Positions 1-11,800 of a stretch of 64,000 nt of DNA are shown in pieces. The position numbers were made by a program, and so were the translations under genes. Below the pieces are notes generated by a model. It was given only the letters and a program-made list of their open reading frames with translations. It made no database searches and was not told the origin of the DNA. The stretch's first letter is position 1. Each line of letters opens with the position of its first letter. The DNA is from Mermis nigrescens (taxonomy: Eukaryota; Nematoda; Enoplea; Mermithida; Mermithidae), in assembly GCA_036768485.1 (NCBI GenBank), contig JAVLUZ010000616.1, positions 136,806 to 200,805 of the forward strand, in the 5' to 3' direction.

Positions 1-300
1 ATGTCAGAATTTTTCCGGCGCTTCGCGCCACATTAGTACTTTTAGGTACTTTTACTCAAAAAGCGCCCAAAATTGATAAATTTTTGCATTTTTTAGTGTT
101 AAAAGTGATATAATGCAGTCAAAATGGACTAAAAATGCTTTTAAAATGTGTTATTAACACGAAAAAACGTTTTATAGGCTATTTTGACCATTTTGATCAT
201 TGAAACAGCAAAAAAATCGTGAACGTTGAATTTACTGTTTTAGATTTTTGGCATTTCACCCCCTGCCGACCCTGACCTTATGCCAACAAATTTAACAGCT
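1..300. repeat. Family K repeat, partial at window edge
   Basis: This stretch recurs in inverted orientation at about 14745-15010. Shared landmarks are a GGCGCTTCGCGCC hairpin (17-29), a run around TGTTATTAACACGAAAAAACG, and an end reading GGCATTTCACCCCCTGCCGACCCTGACC. The element is cut by the window start, so its outer end and target duplication cannot be judged. No coding potential is seen. Confidence 0.6.
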
Positions 301-3300
301 TGAATCAGCTGAAATAATCCAGCACTCCACATCACTTTAGTAGGTAATTAATGCACTATTTGTTCGTTGAATGAAACTGTGCATGCTTCAAAAGTGCGAA
401 AATGATTGTGAACCAGTTTGTCTATTCTCTGCTTTGTTTGTCTTTTGTGTACCAGTTTGTCTATTCTTTGTTTCGTTTATCTTTCTTTACAAGGACACAT
501 AATCCCACTTTAAATTAAAGGAATGGCCAAATTTTCTTATGTTTTTGCGCATTTCTTGTTCTATGAACTGCGTTTTGTTAATAAGGCCACAAATGGGCCT
601 GAAAACGGTAAGAACAACATTTTCATGGATACATCTTTCTATATCTTATTGGCAGCAACCCATTGCTGCACTATGTACTTAGCAGAGGTCGAAAAACGCA
701 TTTCAGATCAATTTGTGCAATGTAGGAGTTCATCAATTTTAAGTGTTTTTGGGCTTGCTTCCGAAACGACATTTGGCCGATTTTGCGAAAATTTTAACCT
801 TACCATTTAACATAAAAATGTTTTTTTACAAAATTTTCCGGTACTCTGCCCCGGATCCCGCTCGCCACATCAGACGTCCCACAGGCATAAAATCTCGTTG
901 TACATGTGCAACGAGATTTTAGGGAGAACAAGCCAGGTAAAAGGGTTAGGAATTTCTGAAAATTTTCGGTGTTTTGTGCCGGCATTAATTTGCCTGTTTT
1001 GTATGATTTAAGCGGTATAAATTGAGTTTAATGTGCAAAAACGTCAAAATTTTCCGACGCATAGCGCCGTCAGTTACTGTTCTTTCTTTTTGTAAAGCTC
1101 CAGCATTGCGTTTAAAAGCCTGAATCACTCAAAATATCTTCAGTCTAAGTTAGTAATTCGCAGTTTTCTTGTTAGAAGCTTGAATTGTCAAAACTGTTTT
1201 GTACAAATTTGATAATTTTCTGCTCTGTCAGATTATTGGTATTCACAGAGCTAAAAACTGTTAAGGGTGAAAAAAATGACTAAATTTCTTGGCACTTTGC
1301 GCCACTTATGAATTCCGAACTGTTTGTCAATAGAAAGGCCGTAAATTCTACATGAAAACGTTTATGCCCCCCGAACCAAAATTCTGACTACGCCTCTGCA
1401 GTCAGCTCCAGATAGACTTGTTTTTGAATAAATTTCCATTTCCGGTTGATTTGAAAAATGCTTTTCGTCGATGTGTTTCGTCAATTTCCTGCTTCAAATG
1501 TTTTAATGACGCTATGAAGATATATAACCTGCTTCACAATTTTTTGCTTTGAATTATAAAAATGACTTAAATTTCATTAAATGCATATGAATTCTTCATT
1601 CATCCATAGAAATCCTAAAATTTTCATAGATTTCTGATATTATTGTAACAACACTCACCTTTGTGTACTTAAGGTTCGCTATACGATAGCGAAAAAACAA
1701 AAATTCCGGTAAAGTGTAAAAATTCCCGATATTTTAGAAGAATTGAAATAAATTCTACCGTAATAATAGGGCTAAAAAATAAAAGTCCTGAACTAAATAA
1801 AGATCAGCTGAGCTGGGCACGCACGGCTGTGCTGTCGGCTTGGCTTCTCTGTTTGAAGAAGAAGAAAGAAATTTTATTACTAATACCAACTGATAAAATA
1901 CAAAATGACAAGATACATTAATAAATGCAATAACGAATTAGTAAAGGGACATGCGAGTCAATGGAATGACAAGTTTTACGCGCGCCCCACAAGATATCTA
2001 GATAAATAAAAGTTTGCTAATCTAGATTTAAATATGTTTTGGTTAGGAGAGAAAACAATGAAGTCAGGAAGATCGTTCCAAACTGCGATGTATTTGTAAA
2101 AGAAATCAAACTTTTCTAAATTATAATGTACAATAGGTATAACTAACTTAAATCTATTAATGCTACGAGCTACCTCTAAACGTACTAAAATTTAATACTT
2201 GCACATTAAATGAAAAAACCCCAAAAAAACCTCCAAAATTCTGAAAAACTCCCATGCAATCCCCCGTGAGCTAAAACCCCAAAAAATGCCCCAATGATCC
2301 CAAAAAAATCCACAAAATGGGGGAAAACCCCCAACCTGGCAACACTGACTACGCTATTGTATGCAACGCTCACTAACTTACAGTACATGAAAAAATTGAT
2401 CATAATTCTTCAAATCATCATAGTTTAAATACCTTGCAGACATATAAAAAAGGCTTTTCGATTACCCACATATATATCTGGGATCATTCTGCACTATATT
2501 TTTTGGAAAGGAAACGGTATGCGAACTAATCGCTAGTTTATTTTTTACTATGAAACTCAATTATCAGATAAAATTTTCCGCATTTAGTTTTTTAACCTGA
2601 TGCACGAAATCGCGCGATGAGCGAATGTCTTATTACTGTACATGATTTCTCCGTTGTGCGACGTAGTACGGATTGACCCGAGTCGGCGCCGAGTGGCAAA
2701 AAAAATTGAATATAGTAATAAGCAATTTGGATTACGATCGTATTCATGCACAAGGTTAAAAAACTGAACTCTAATATTCCGAAAGATGCGTACTTCAGTT
2801 CAAAAGGGAAAAGATCTAAAATTCCTACGGCTTCGTTTCAAGTAGGTAGGTACCAGTCTATTCCACATGAGTTTGGGCATAACTTTTATAGAATTATTTC
2901 GACAGCAAGTCGACGGATTGCGATCATTATATATTAAATCAATGCTATAATCGCACTCTGTCGAATTAGTTTTTAAAATGTATGCCCACAAACTTGTACA
3001 CACGCACACACAATATCTGAGAAGCCATAGAACATCAGTTCGACTTAGAAGGTTCTAGTTAGCTTTGACTGACTGCATTGCTTTCAGCTGCCGAATTCAT
3101 AAAGCACAATAATAAGAAATGGTCTGGCCTCTGGCTACAATTCCAGCCAGCACTGCTAATTTTCAACAGGCTACAAAATGCAGTTCAAAGCAATATAAAT
3201 TTTAAAAATTTCTTTTTTCGAACACTCGTATGTTACATTATGTACATACAAGGTACCCAGGCTTTCTTAGGTCGGCCTCAATGAATTGTCTGTTTCATTT

Positions 3301-3480
3301 ATTCGAGAGCTTTTTAGTCAATTTTTTTAAAGGCTAGTGTAGCGAAACAAGACGAATTACTGTAATTCGGCAGATCAGCTCAGTGAGGGCGAGTGGCTTG
3401 AATTTTTCCATTTTTAATGCACTAATCCGCCTGCCATATAAATTTAATTCTAGCATGTAATGAGTGCTGGGACTAGTGTT
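301..3480. other. Intergenic sequence downstream of Cdk12, no gene recognised
   Basis: Open frames here are short and match no family I know. A hAT-like end (GACTACGCCTCTGCAG) lies near 1379-1395, and a C-run-rich patch lies at 2215-2345. Around 1850-1910 the minus strand reads like the A/T-rich tail of a LINE, but I could not support that call. Otherwise I see nothing. Confidence 0.5.
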
Positions 3481-3642
3481 GGCAGAGTTAACTCTAACCC
3501 AACCCAAGATAGGGTAAACCCATCACTTTTTCAATAGAGTTAACCCTATTTTGGGTGAGTTAGTGACCATCGGGGTTAACCCTAACTCTTGAATTTCCAA
3601 CCGAGAAAGGGTTAAAAAAGGGGTAAGTTATTCATTCGTGCA
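3481..3642. repeat. Degenerate GTTAACCC-type short repeats
   Basis: Several diverged copies of a word like GGGTTAACCCTAACTC lie in about 150 bp. A related GGGTTAACCCC occurs alone near 4783. The units are not in a fixed register, so this is not a telomere array. Confidence 0.5.
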
Positions 3643-3650
3643 GTTATAAC

Positions 3651-3921
3651 CACACCTGTGCGTGGGGGGGTTTGGGGGGTATGCACCCCCCCCCAGAAAC
3701 CAAAATACCCCCCCCCCCCCAGAAATCAAAATACCCCCCCAGAATTCAATTTTTGAAAATTTTTTTCGTTTTTTTCGCAATTTTTTGATGCCAATGGATA
3801 GTGCTTGATGAGAAACGTCGAAAAATGGTGTTTTTATCGCCATACCACCATTTTTAAGGCCATTTTTCGACCTTCAAAAAAATCTTGCACCCCCCCTGAA
3901 TTTTCTTGCTGCCCACGTATG
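3651..3921 (+). mobile_element. Family F MITE, complete, TSD GTTATAAC
   Basis: The ends are CACACCTGTGCGTG and, inverted, CATACGTGGGCAGC. The 8-bp target duplication GTTATAAC lies at 3643-3650 and 3922-3929 and is perfect. Inside are long C and G runs near each end and the module ATGAGAAACGTCGAAAAATG. There is no open frame of note. The hAT-type assignment rests on TSD length only. Confidence 0.88.
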
Positions 3922-4260
3922 GTTATAACTTACGATTTTTATTACTGTTTTTTCAAGTAAATAGTTCCCGTCGTCGTCGTATGCCACAACTGCTCCGGCT
4001 GAACGCATTTTCAGTCAAGCGAGTGTCATATTGGATAAAAACCGACACAATCATAGTGATAAGTCTGGAATTAAAAGTGTTTTTCAAGTCTAATTTGCGA
4101 TAAATTGTCCTATTGTTATATTGTCTGTCTTATTCTTGTACTATTTTGAATTGCTTAAACGTACTACATTGGCATTTCCGAGGTTTTTAATTACATCATA
4201 GGTATGCTAGCATGTACGAGTACATAGGTACACAGCAATGTCTAGAATACTAACCATGCA

Positions 4261-4536
<276 letters not shown>

Positions 4537-4900
4537 GCATATACGCATATATGGACAAAGCTAGGTAGCTCTTGTTACTGCCTAAAAGCAGCCAGGCAAG
4601 CATTGTTTGATCTTTGTTGTTGCAATAGTTGCAAGTTTAGGGTTTGCTGATTTGGAGAGGGGCTTTGTCTTTAAAGCAACTTCAATAAAGACGCACAATT
4701 TAAAAGTCCAGTCTATTTTGAATCAATTTTTCGAGTGCCAAAAAGCGTGCTTTGTTCATCATATAAATAACCCTTTCAAAACGGGTTAACCCCTTTTTGC
4801 GGAATAGATGAAACAGGCTATAACTGCTACGAGTTTAAAACAGTAAAAACGCCTTGAATTATAAATGTGATCCGCTTCACTTTGATCCCTAAACGCAAAA

Positions 4901-4918
4901 CAAAGTCCCGCGAGTATT
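4901..4918. repeat. Second copy of the 18-mer found inside the AT tract
   Basis: CAAAGTCCCGCGAGTATT here is identical to 4423-4440, about 480 bp away, in the same orientation. The flanks are not similar, so this looks like a local templated duplication and not part of a larger repeat. Confidence 0.85.
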
Positions 4919-4952
4919 TCATTCAGTGTAAACTGCCTGTCATAGAACTCAA

Positions 4953-4958
4953 TTTATT
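4953..4958 (-). terminator. Cdk12: Candidate poly(A) signal AATAAA for Cdk12
   Basis: The minus strand reads AATAAA here, about 730 nt after the stop codon. It would give a moderate 3' UTR. AT-rich sequence makes chance matches common, and no cleavage site can be proven from sequence. Confidence 0.35.
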
Positions 4959-5687
4959 CGATTTACACGCCATCACAAGTCTGTAGCAAAATATAATTCA
5001 AACGGTAAAATGCAACAGGTCACTACAATCCGATCCGAACCAATCAGCATAACTACCGTTTTTCTCAAAAAATATTGTGCGCAATCGTCATATCTTAGTC
5101 GTGTAAACTAACTGTTGAAATTGTTTAAACTAGTGCTACGAGCAAAATATTACACTTACGATAAAGAAGCGCTACCGTAGGATTAGTAAGTCCTGGCTAG
5201 CCAAATATTTTCCATTTGTTGCGTGCTGTAGCGGAGCTGGAAATTACTCATGTCGCCACTTTGAAATCACTGAAAATTAATTTTCATTCACAAGGTTTTA
5301 TACGATACATACAAGTATAGTTCTTCACAATAATTATATTAGTAAATCTTTCTATGACACCCCACAGGAGTTTAAACTATGCTTGATGTCACTGTACACT
5401 TATCATTTAATGAAGCAACTGTAATAAAAGCAAACTGAACAATAGTCCGCCTTTTAAAACGAATTCAAGATGAGAAACGAGACGATTCAGGATCGGAGTG
5501 TAAAGAACAACACCAAAATATACAATACAGCTTACAACGTACAATGAATAATATCAAACGTGGGTACTAAAAGAGCAAAGTCCAAACCGGGCATTCGACG
5601 TCTGAGCTCGAATCCGAATCAATGCCGCGCAGCTTTACACCGCTCGATTGTTCAAAGTGAATTATCGCTTTACAAAAACGCTTTTGT

Positions 5688-5814
5688 TTACAAATGCCTC
5701 GACTGCTGCGGAATCGACGCGGAAGATTCGTCTCTGTTCGCTAAATTAATCGATTCGCGTTGCTTCCGCCGCCTTTTCGACCACATTTCGTGGCAATCTT
5801 GATATTTTGGCAGC
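5688..5814 (-). CDS. Cdk12: Cdk12 exon 15 (last): DCHE tail and stop
   Basis: Encodes residues 986-1027. The sequence [20 protein letters not shown] matches the CDK12/13 C-terminal extension, which in the human enzyme folds back towards the ATP site. The acceptor is CTCAG and the first base completes Lys986 (AA|G). The stop is TAA at 5688-5690. The stop overlaps a weak GTAAAC donor-like word, but no further exon is recognisable. Confidence 0.93.
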
Positions 5815-8800
5815 CTGAGTAATAAGTCGATATTTTTCACGTCCATGAACAATTTATTGACAGGTCTGAAGTTGTTTACACCGTAATATTTTACAGTCAA
5901 TCCTTTTTGACACTACCGCGCTAAACACTGCTGTAATCGATTTACAGGCAATACACCCGACGGTGACATGAAAATAAGGCACATGCTCCGAAATGTATAG
6001 TCATTTGCCTTGAGCTTAATCAAATCGACTTATTTTAGGCCAATTTACACTTCAGTGCAAATAATCGTTGGATTATTTTGAAAATTTTCAATATATATAA
6101 TTATATATACAACCACACATGGGCGTGGAGGGTTTGGGGGTATACACCCCCCAGAAGTTGAAATACCCCCCCCAGAAATCAAAATACCCCCCCCCCCCCA
6201 GAAAAATTTTTTTTTGCTTTTTCAGCAATTTTTTGATGCCATTCGATAGAGCTTGATGAGAAACGTCGAATGCGACAACATTAAAAAATGAACGCCTATT
6301 ACGATGTGAAACAGGTACAGTGTAAAGTGTATCGACCTACGCAATGCAGTGTAAAGTAAGGCATCTTGGTAAGTCCATTTTAGAATTTCAAACAAATAAC
6401 ATAGTGGTGTAAACCCGAAGCGGTAGTAATGCTGAAAGAAGCATCATACGAATTATTGAGATGCTTTAATGTGAAAAACAATTTTCGAAAATTTTTTGCC
6501 CAATTTCCGTCAAATTCAACCGATTTCTGGTTCATTTTTGTACCTTTATTCGAATTGCTAAAAAAATCAGAGCAGAAATCGGAAAAGCCAGTAAAGAAGA
6601 TGAGAGAAAAAATGAATTAAACGATTGAATGCCTCAGATTTGCCGTTTAATGAGCTTTTTATTTATAAATAAGCACAGTGCGTAACAGAACTATTTTCAT
6701 GAGTTTAAACCGCCGATATGTTTCATAATATTCGTATTGACGCTTATTTAACCTTATGCCCCGAAAAAGAGCAGCTGAAAAAGCAAGGCGAAAAAGAACT
6801 TTTACCTGAAAAGGTTATTTGCACTTGTTACCATACATGCACAGCATGGGAATTCTGGGGGGTCAAAACCTAAACTGCCTTTTTTGGGCCAAAAATGGCC
6901 GGTACGCGTTAAAAAACATCGTTTTTTGGCGTTTCTGACGATACTCTATCCTTCTAGAGCATAAAATCATGAAAAAAATTTCGAAAAAAGTCGAATAAAT
7001 TGACCAATATATCGCTTAAAACATGAATATATGGCGCGAAGCGCCGAAAATTTGGCGATTTTGAGCAAATAGATAGCCAAAAACCCTTAAAAAGACACTT
7101 TTTCTACCAATTTTCAGGTAAGTTTAGGAAACTTCTGAAAAATCGCTAATTCTGGGGGGGGGGTGAAAAATTTTTTGCGGGGGGTGAAAAATGATTCTGC
7201 GGGGGTTGAAACCCCCCCAAACCCCCCAAGATCATGTATGCTTGTTACAAATACGTTTTAATTACTATTTAGTTTTAATTAATTACAGTTGTAATTTATC
7301 ATTCATTATTTATCGTTTATGTATGTGCATTAATTCTAACCACTTTAATCTTTGTGCGAGTTACTAATCAGTTTTTATAATTTACAAGTCCACAACACAT
7401 TTCACTACAGTTATTTACACTTCTTTTACATAAACACGTCTCAATCAGCTGAATATAACGCCAGAGCAGTTAAAGAAGCAATTTAATTACAAAAATTACT
7501 TTGGAGGGTCGACTTCCTCCGGTCGAACGTCGATTAGCCATTCACATGTTAACGCTTGCTCGGCCATGCAACGCTTTTTGGGATCCAATTCCAGCATGCG
7601 ATCCAAAAGCTCCAAAGCAGGGGGAGGTATGCTTAGAAAATAATTAATATAAGCTTGTGCAAACATACGCGTAACAGGGGGATGGGGATCCCCACGATTG
7701 AGTAACAGGGGATGAGGGATCCCCCGCCACTTTAAGCCGGTAATCCCCCATCCCTCCAAACTAGAAAATTTTTGGACCCCCAACCCCCCCCCCCCGATTT
7801 TTTTGGAAAAAAGTGCCTTTTTTGGCCACAAACTGGAAGTCATTTGCCTCCCACCCTCCCCCCATCCCCGCCTGGAAATGGCTGGGGACCGCCCACTTGA
7901 CATTTCAAGCCTTTACGTGTATGCCATCACCCAAAGTAGGGCGTCTCCATCCCCCAGACTCGGAAAATTGTTTAACACCCGGTTTTTGGCAAAGGTTTGC
8001 CTTTCTTGGCCATTTTTACTTATTTTTGCCATTTTGGCCCTATGCCATTTAGCTTACCCCAGTAAAAATGGCCGAGGATACCAGCTAAAATTTCGAGCCC
8101 TTATGTTTACGTAAACAAATGAATTGTAATTTTGATAAAAAATGCTTAAAAAGCAGCTAAAAACGGCCAAAAAAAGCAACTTTTTGAAGATTTGCCGACT
8201 TTGGGGATGATGGCGAAGATAACCGACTTTAAACAACGATCTCGCCTGGAAGTTATTGGGGTCAGCCGTACAAATGTTTAAAAGTGCCTTTATTGGGCTA
8301 GAAAAGACAACAAAAACATAATACTAATAAAAAGGTACACGTCGAATGCACCGGTTTTTAACATTCTTTCCAACGTCATAAAAACAAAAAATTTCGATAA
8401 AAAATGAATTAATTCAACAGAACAATTGAAAAATGAGCATTTTGCGCTAAGCGCCAAAAATTTGACACTTTTAGGTCAAAATGTAACTGAACTCGCATAA
8501 AAGGCACATTTGCTTACAATATTTCCGTATAATCAACAATTGTGGAGATCGTGGACATTTTGTGGGTAAGGTCAGTAGCCATTCATTAGACCCCCGGAAC
8601 ACATATGTAAACACATGCAACACGTGAGATAGGGGGATCACTACCGAAAGTCGGTCGTCCCCCCGTGCTCCCTGAGTCAAAAATTTTTTCTGACTCTTCC
8701 TCGATTTATGGCTTACGCTTTTAGCCACTTTCAGGCGTTTAATCCAATTTCTGACCACAAATTGTAGTCATTATCCTCAATCCCCCTAAAGGGGCGGGGA

Positions 8801-11800
8801 CGATACGGTTTCTTGGGGTTGAGTTTGACCCCCCAGATTGGCAACTGAGCCCCGCCAAATGGCCGCGACCCCCGAGCCCAGAATAATCAATTTCTCGTAA
8901 ACATTGTAAAAAGTGTGCTTTTTACGCGTTTTAACATAGCTCCAAACTGACATTTTCGGCGCATCGCGTATTACTGATATATTTTGTTCGATTTACTCGA
9001 TATCCTTCGAAAATTTCATGTTTTTATACCAAAAAAGGACCAGCATTGTTCGAAACGTCAAAAAACAGCGTTTTTAATGTGTACCCATCGTTTTTTAACC
9101 CAAAAAGGCACTTTTTAAAAAATTTCACAAGTCTGACCCCCCGAAATTCCCACGCTGTACAATATGCCGGGGAACCCCACCGAAAATTTCGAGCTGTCAC
9201 ATGTACCTTCCGCAAATGTCAATTCAGCTTAATGTACAGTTCTCTCCACGGAGGTTGAACAATAAAGAACCGATTGAGTTTGTTTAGGAACGCTTCTGCA
9301 CAGCTTAAACGCCGGAGACCTAAATAGTACGCTGACATGCTTCGCGATTTAAGCGTTTAGGTCAGACCTTTTACAACTTAGCGCGCGTTCCTGAATAGAC
9401 GCGTGATGATAGCGCGCTTTGCGCATTATTTATATACACTGTCATAAGCATATGAATTGCACGCGTACAATCATTACGAATATGCTAAACGCGCGCTGAG
9501 TCGTATACGGTCCGAAATAGCGTTTAGGTCGCTTTTTCTCAATACCAACTAGCGCTTGGCCCTGTTTGGGCCGCGTTTTAGTTAACAACTCGAAACCTGA
9601 GCGAAAACTTTGCGCAATTTTCGCCTTATAAACTATTTATTGGTGTAAACCGACTCGTAAATTTCTATAAACGATTGGAAGTTTCAACGAAGCCGACTTC
9701 AAAATATATGTGATTAAAAAATGATAGAACAGTAAAATAAAATACCAATTCATAAAGAATAAAAAAGGCGATTTTTACCAACTTATTTTTTAAATTTTTT
9801 TACTACTTAATTTACACTTTACACATTCGAAAGAAATTTAACACTCACAATTGAAACATTTCCCTAAGAACGCGTTTTTGCAGCTTTTTCGGCTTAAACG
9901 TGTTGTACAAAGGCAGATTGATGACGTCGGGCCAAACGGAAGGAACAGCAGACCCGCAAACTTTGGCAATCACTTCCAATTGTGCTTGTTCGCAATTGGC
10001 TTGAAATAAAGGCTTTTTGAGGAACAATTCGCCCAAAATGCACCTTCAACACGAGAAACAGTTGCTTATTATTAGAATAATACGAAATAATACAAAAAAT
10101 TATAAAAATGGTACAAAAATAGAAATGATGATGGTTAATTAATCTAAATGATACAATAAAGAAACAAAAGAACCACAAAAATAAAAAAATTACGGGTAAA
10201 ATTATAGGGATTCCAAAATACTGAAAAATAATAAAAATTTACTCATATAAGCATATGCGAAATTGTAAAAATGCAAGCGATATAAAAAGTAACAAGAAGG
10301 GCGAAATTAAAACAAGTATATGTAGGTAAAAATTATAAAAATCCTAAAATGGTGAAAATTCCAAAATAAAAAATTACTAGAAGTATATAAAATAATAGAA
10401 TTTACGATTAGAGCTTAAATTATAGAACTCAGTAATCATAAAAACTACAAAAATTTAAAAATTATATATAGTTAAAATTAAAAAATTACAAAAATAGTAA
10501 AATCATTAAAATAATGCCTATAAAAATAATAAGATAAAAAATCGTTAACGTAAATAACTATATAAGCGGGTAATTGGCATGTTAATTAATTAGCAAAATT
10601 ATGTATGTAACGTTTAAATAATAAAGCAAAATAAAATGAATTAAATTGACAGAATAAGGCTAACTAAGTATCAACAACAATTATGCATTCATCGGAAAAA
10701 TTATTTGATTCAAAATCAGATTGTTGATCTGGTTTCGAATCTGGCCTTAGAATTTCTTTAGCGCGTCAACTTTTTATGATATTTGCATATTAAATTTGAG
10801 CAAATTACGACTTTTATTAATATTAGCTATGCCATTCTAGCAGTGGCGGATCCAGGATTTTCCTAAGGGTGGGGGGCGGTACCCCAAAGGGGGCGGTACC
10901 CCAGAGAGGGGCGGAACCCTGACTTGAGCGGAAAAATTAGCCGTTTTAACCCGAAAATCGCTAAAAAATCCCTAATTTTGCGCACTATTTTGAGCCAATG
11001 GGGGGGGGCGGCCGCCCCGCCCTAAATCCGCCCCTGCATTTTAGCAGCTAAAATGATTTTGTTTCAAGTCAAAACAATGAAATCATTTTATACAAACTCA
11101 ATCATAATTTTAGTGTCACTGGCGTTGCTTACTTTTTTCTAACCTGTAGAATTTTACAACTAATTCGCATATGTATTTAATATAGTGCAAAGTTTAAAGT
11201 CCATATGTATGTAGCAGAATAGTTCCGCATCTACACTACTGCCACGAATGTTTACGCTTTAATAAGCTCCTAGAGCTTGTTAGGGCTATATCTTTAACAC
11301 GTCACGTCGGTCCTATTTCCGCCCATGCACGACCGACGTGTTAAACATATAAGCCTTAACAAGCTCTATCATCCTATGGAGCATATTAAAACGTAAACAT
11401 TCATGGCGAGCACTGTAGCAAATGTAAAACATCTCCCGATACCGATTTCAACGCTGATTACAAATCTGTTCACACTTTTGCGCAAGCATAAATTTTTTCT
11501 ATAAATTTTATTTCAAGACGTTGCAAAACGTGAATATGTACATATGTATGTAGTTCAAGAAGTTTCATAGCATTAGAAATTTCCTACAAAAGTTTCAAAG
11601 GGAGATAAAAAATCATAATCATTGCTATGCATATTGTACTGGCAAAACATATTCTAAATGTTTCATACAGTTGAGACTCAATAGCTGATCAGTTTTTGAG
11701 TTTTTATACTATTTAATTGCGCTAAAAATGTTTCTTAACGAATTCTTGAAATTTAATAAATTCTAAACTTTTTAAGAAGTAGAAGGGCTAGCACGAAACA

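Larger units (their letters stand above)
5815..7499 (-). other. Cdk12: Cdk12 intron 14
   Basis: 1685 bp, GTAATT...CAG. It contains a partial F element (6114-6290) and a complete A element (6832-7240). The rest (5815-6110, 6300-6820, 7250-7490) is AT-rich with no other recognised content. Confidence 0.85.
7632..9848 (-). other. Cdk12: Cdk12 intron 13
   Basis: 2217 bp, GTGAGT...AAG. It holds a G element with a second partial G copy, a B module and the left half of a C element. The stretch 8111-8800 holds a GCGCTAAGCGCC hairpin variant near 8444 and C-rich fragments with no clear borders. 9546-9848 shows nothing recognised. Confidence 0.85.

Noticed and set aside
523..810. 95-codon frame as a small gene
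   Set aside because: No family resemblance, no splice or initiation context, composition like the flanking AT-rich sequence.
1850..1910. LINE 3' tail on the minus strand (AATAAAATTTCTTTCTTCTTC)
   Set aside because: Only A/T-rich tail-like sequence is present. No reverse transcriptase or endonuclease fragment or target duplication could be found.
3481..3642. Interstitial telomere repeat
   Set aside because: The GTTAACCC words are irregular, not in a tandem 5- to 7-bp register, and do not match TTAGG or TTAGGG.
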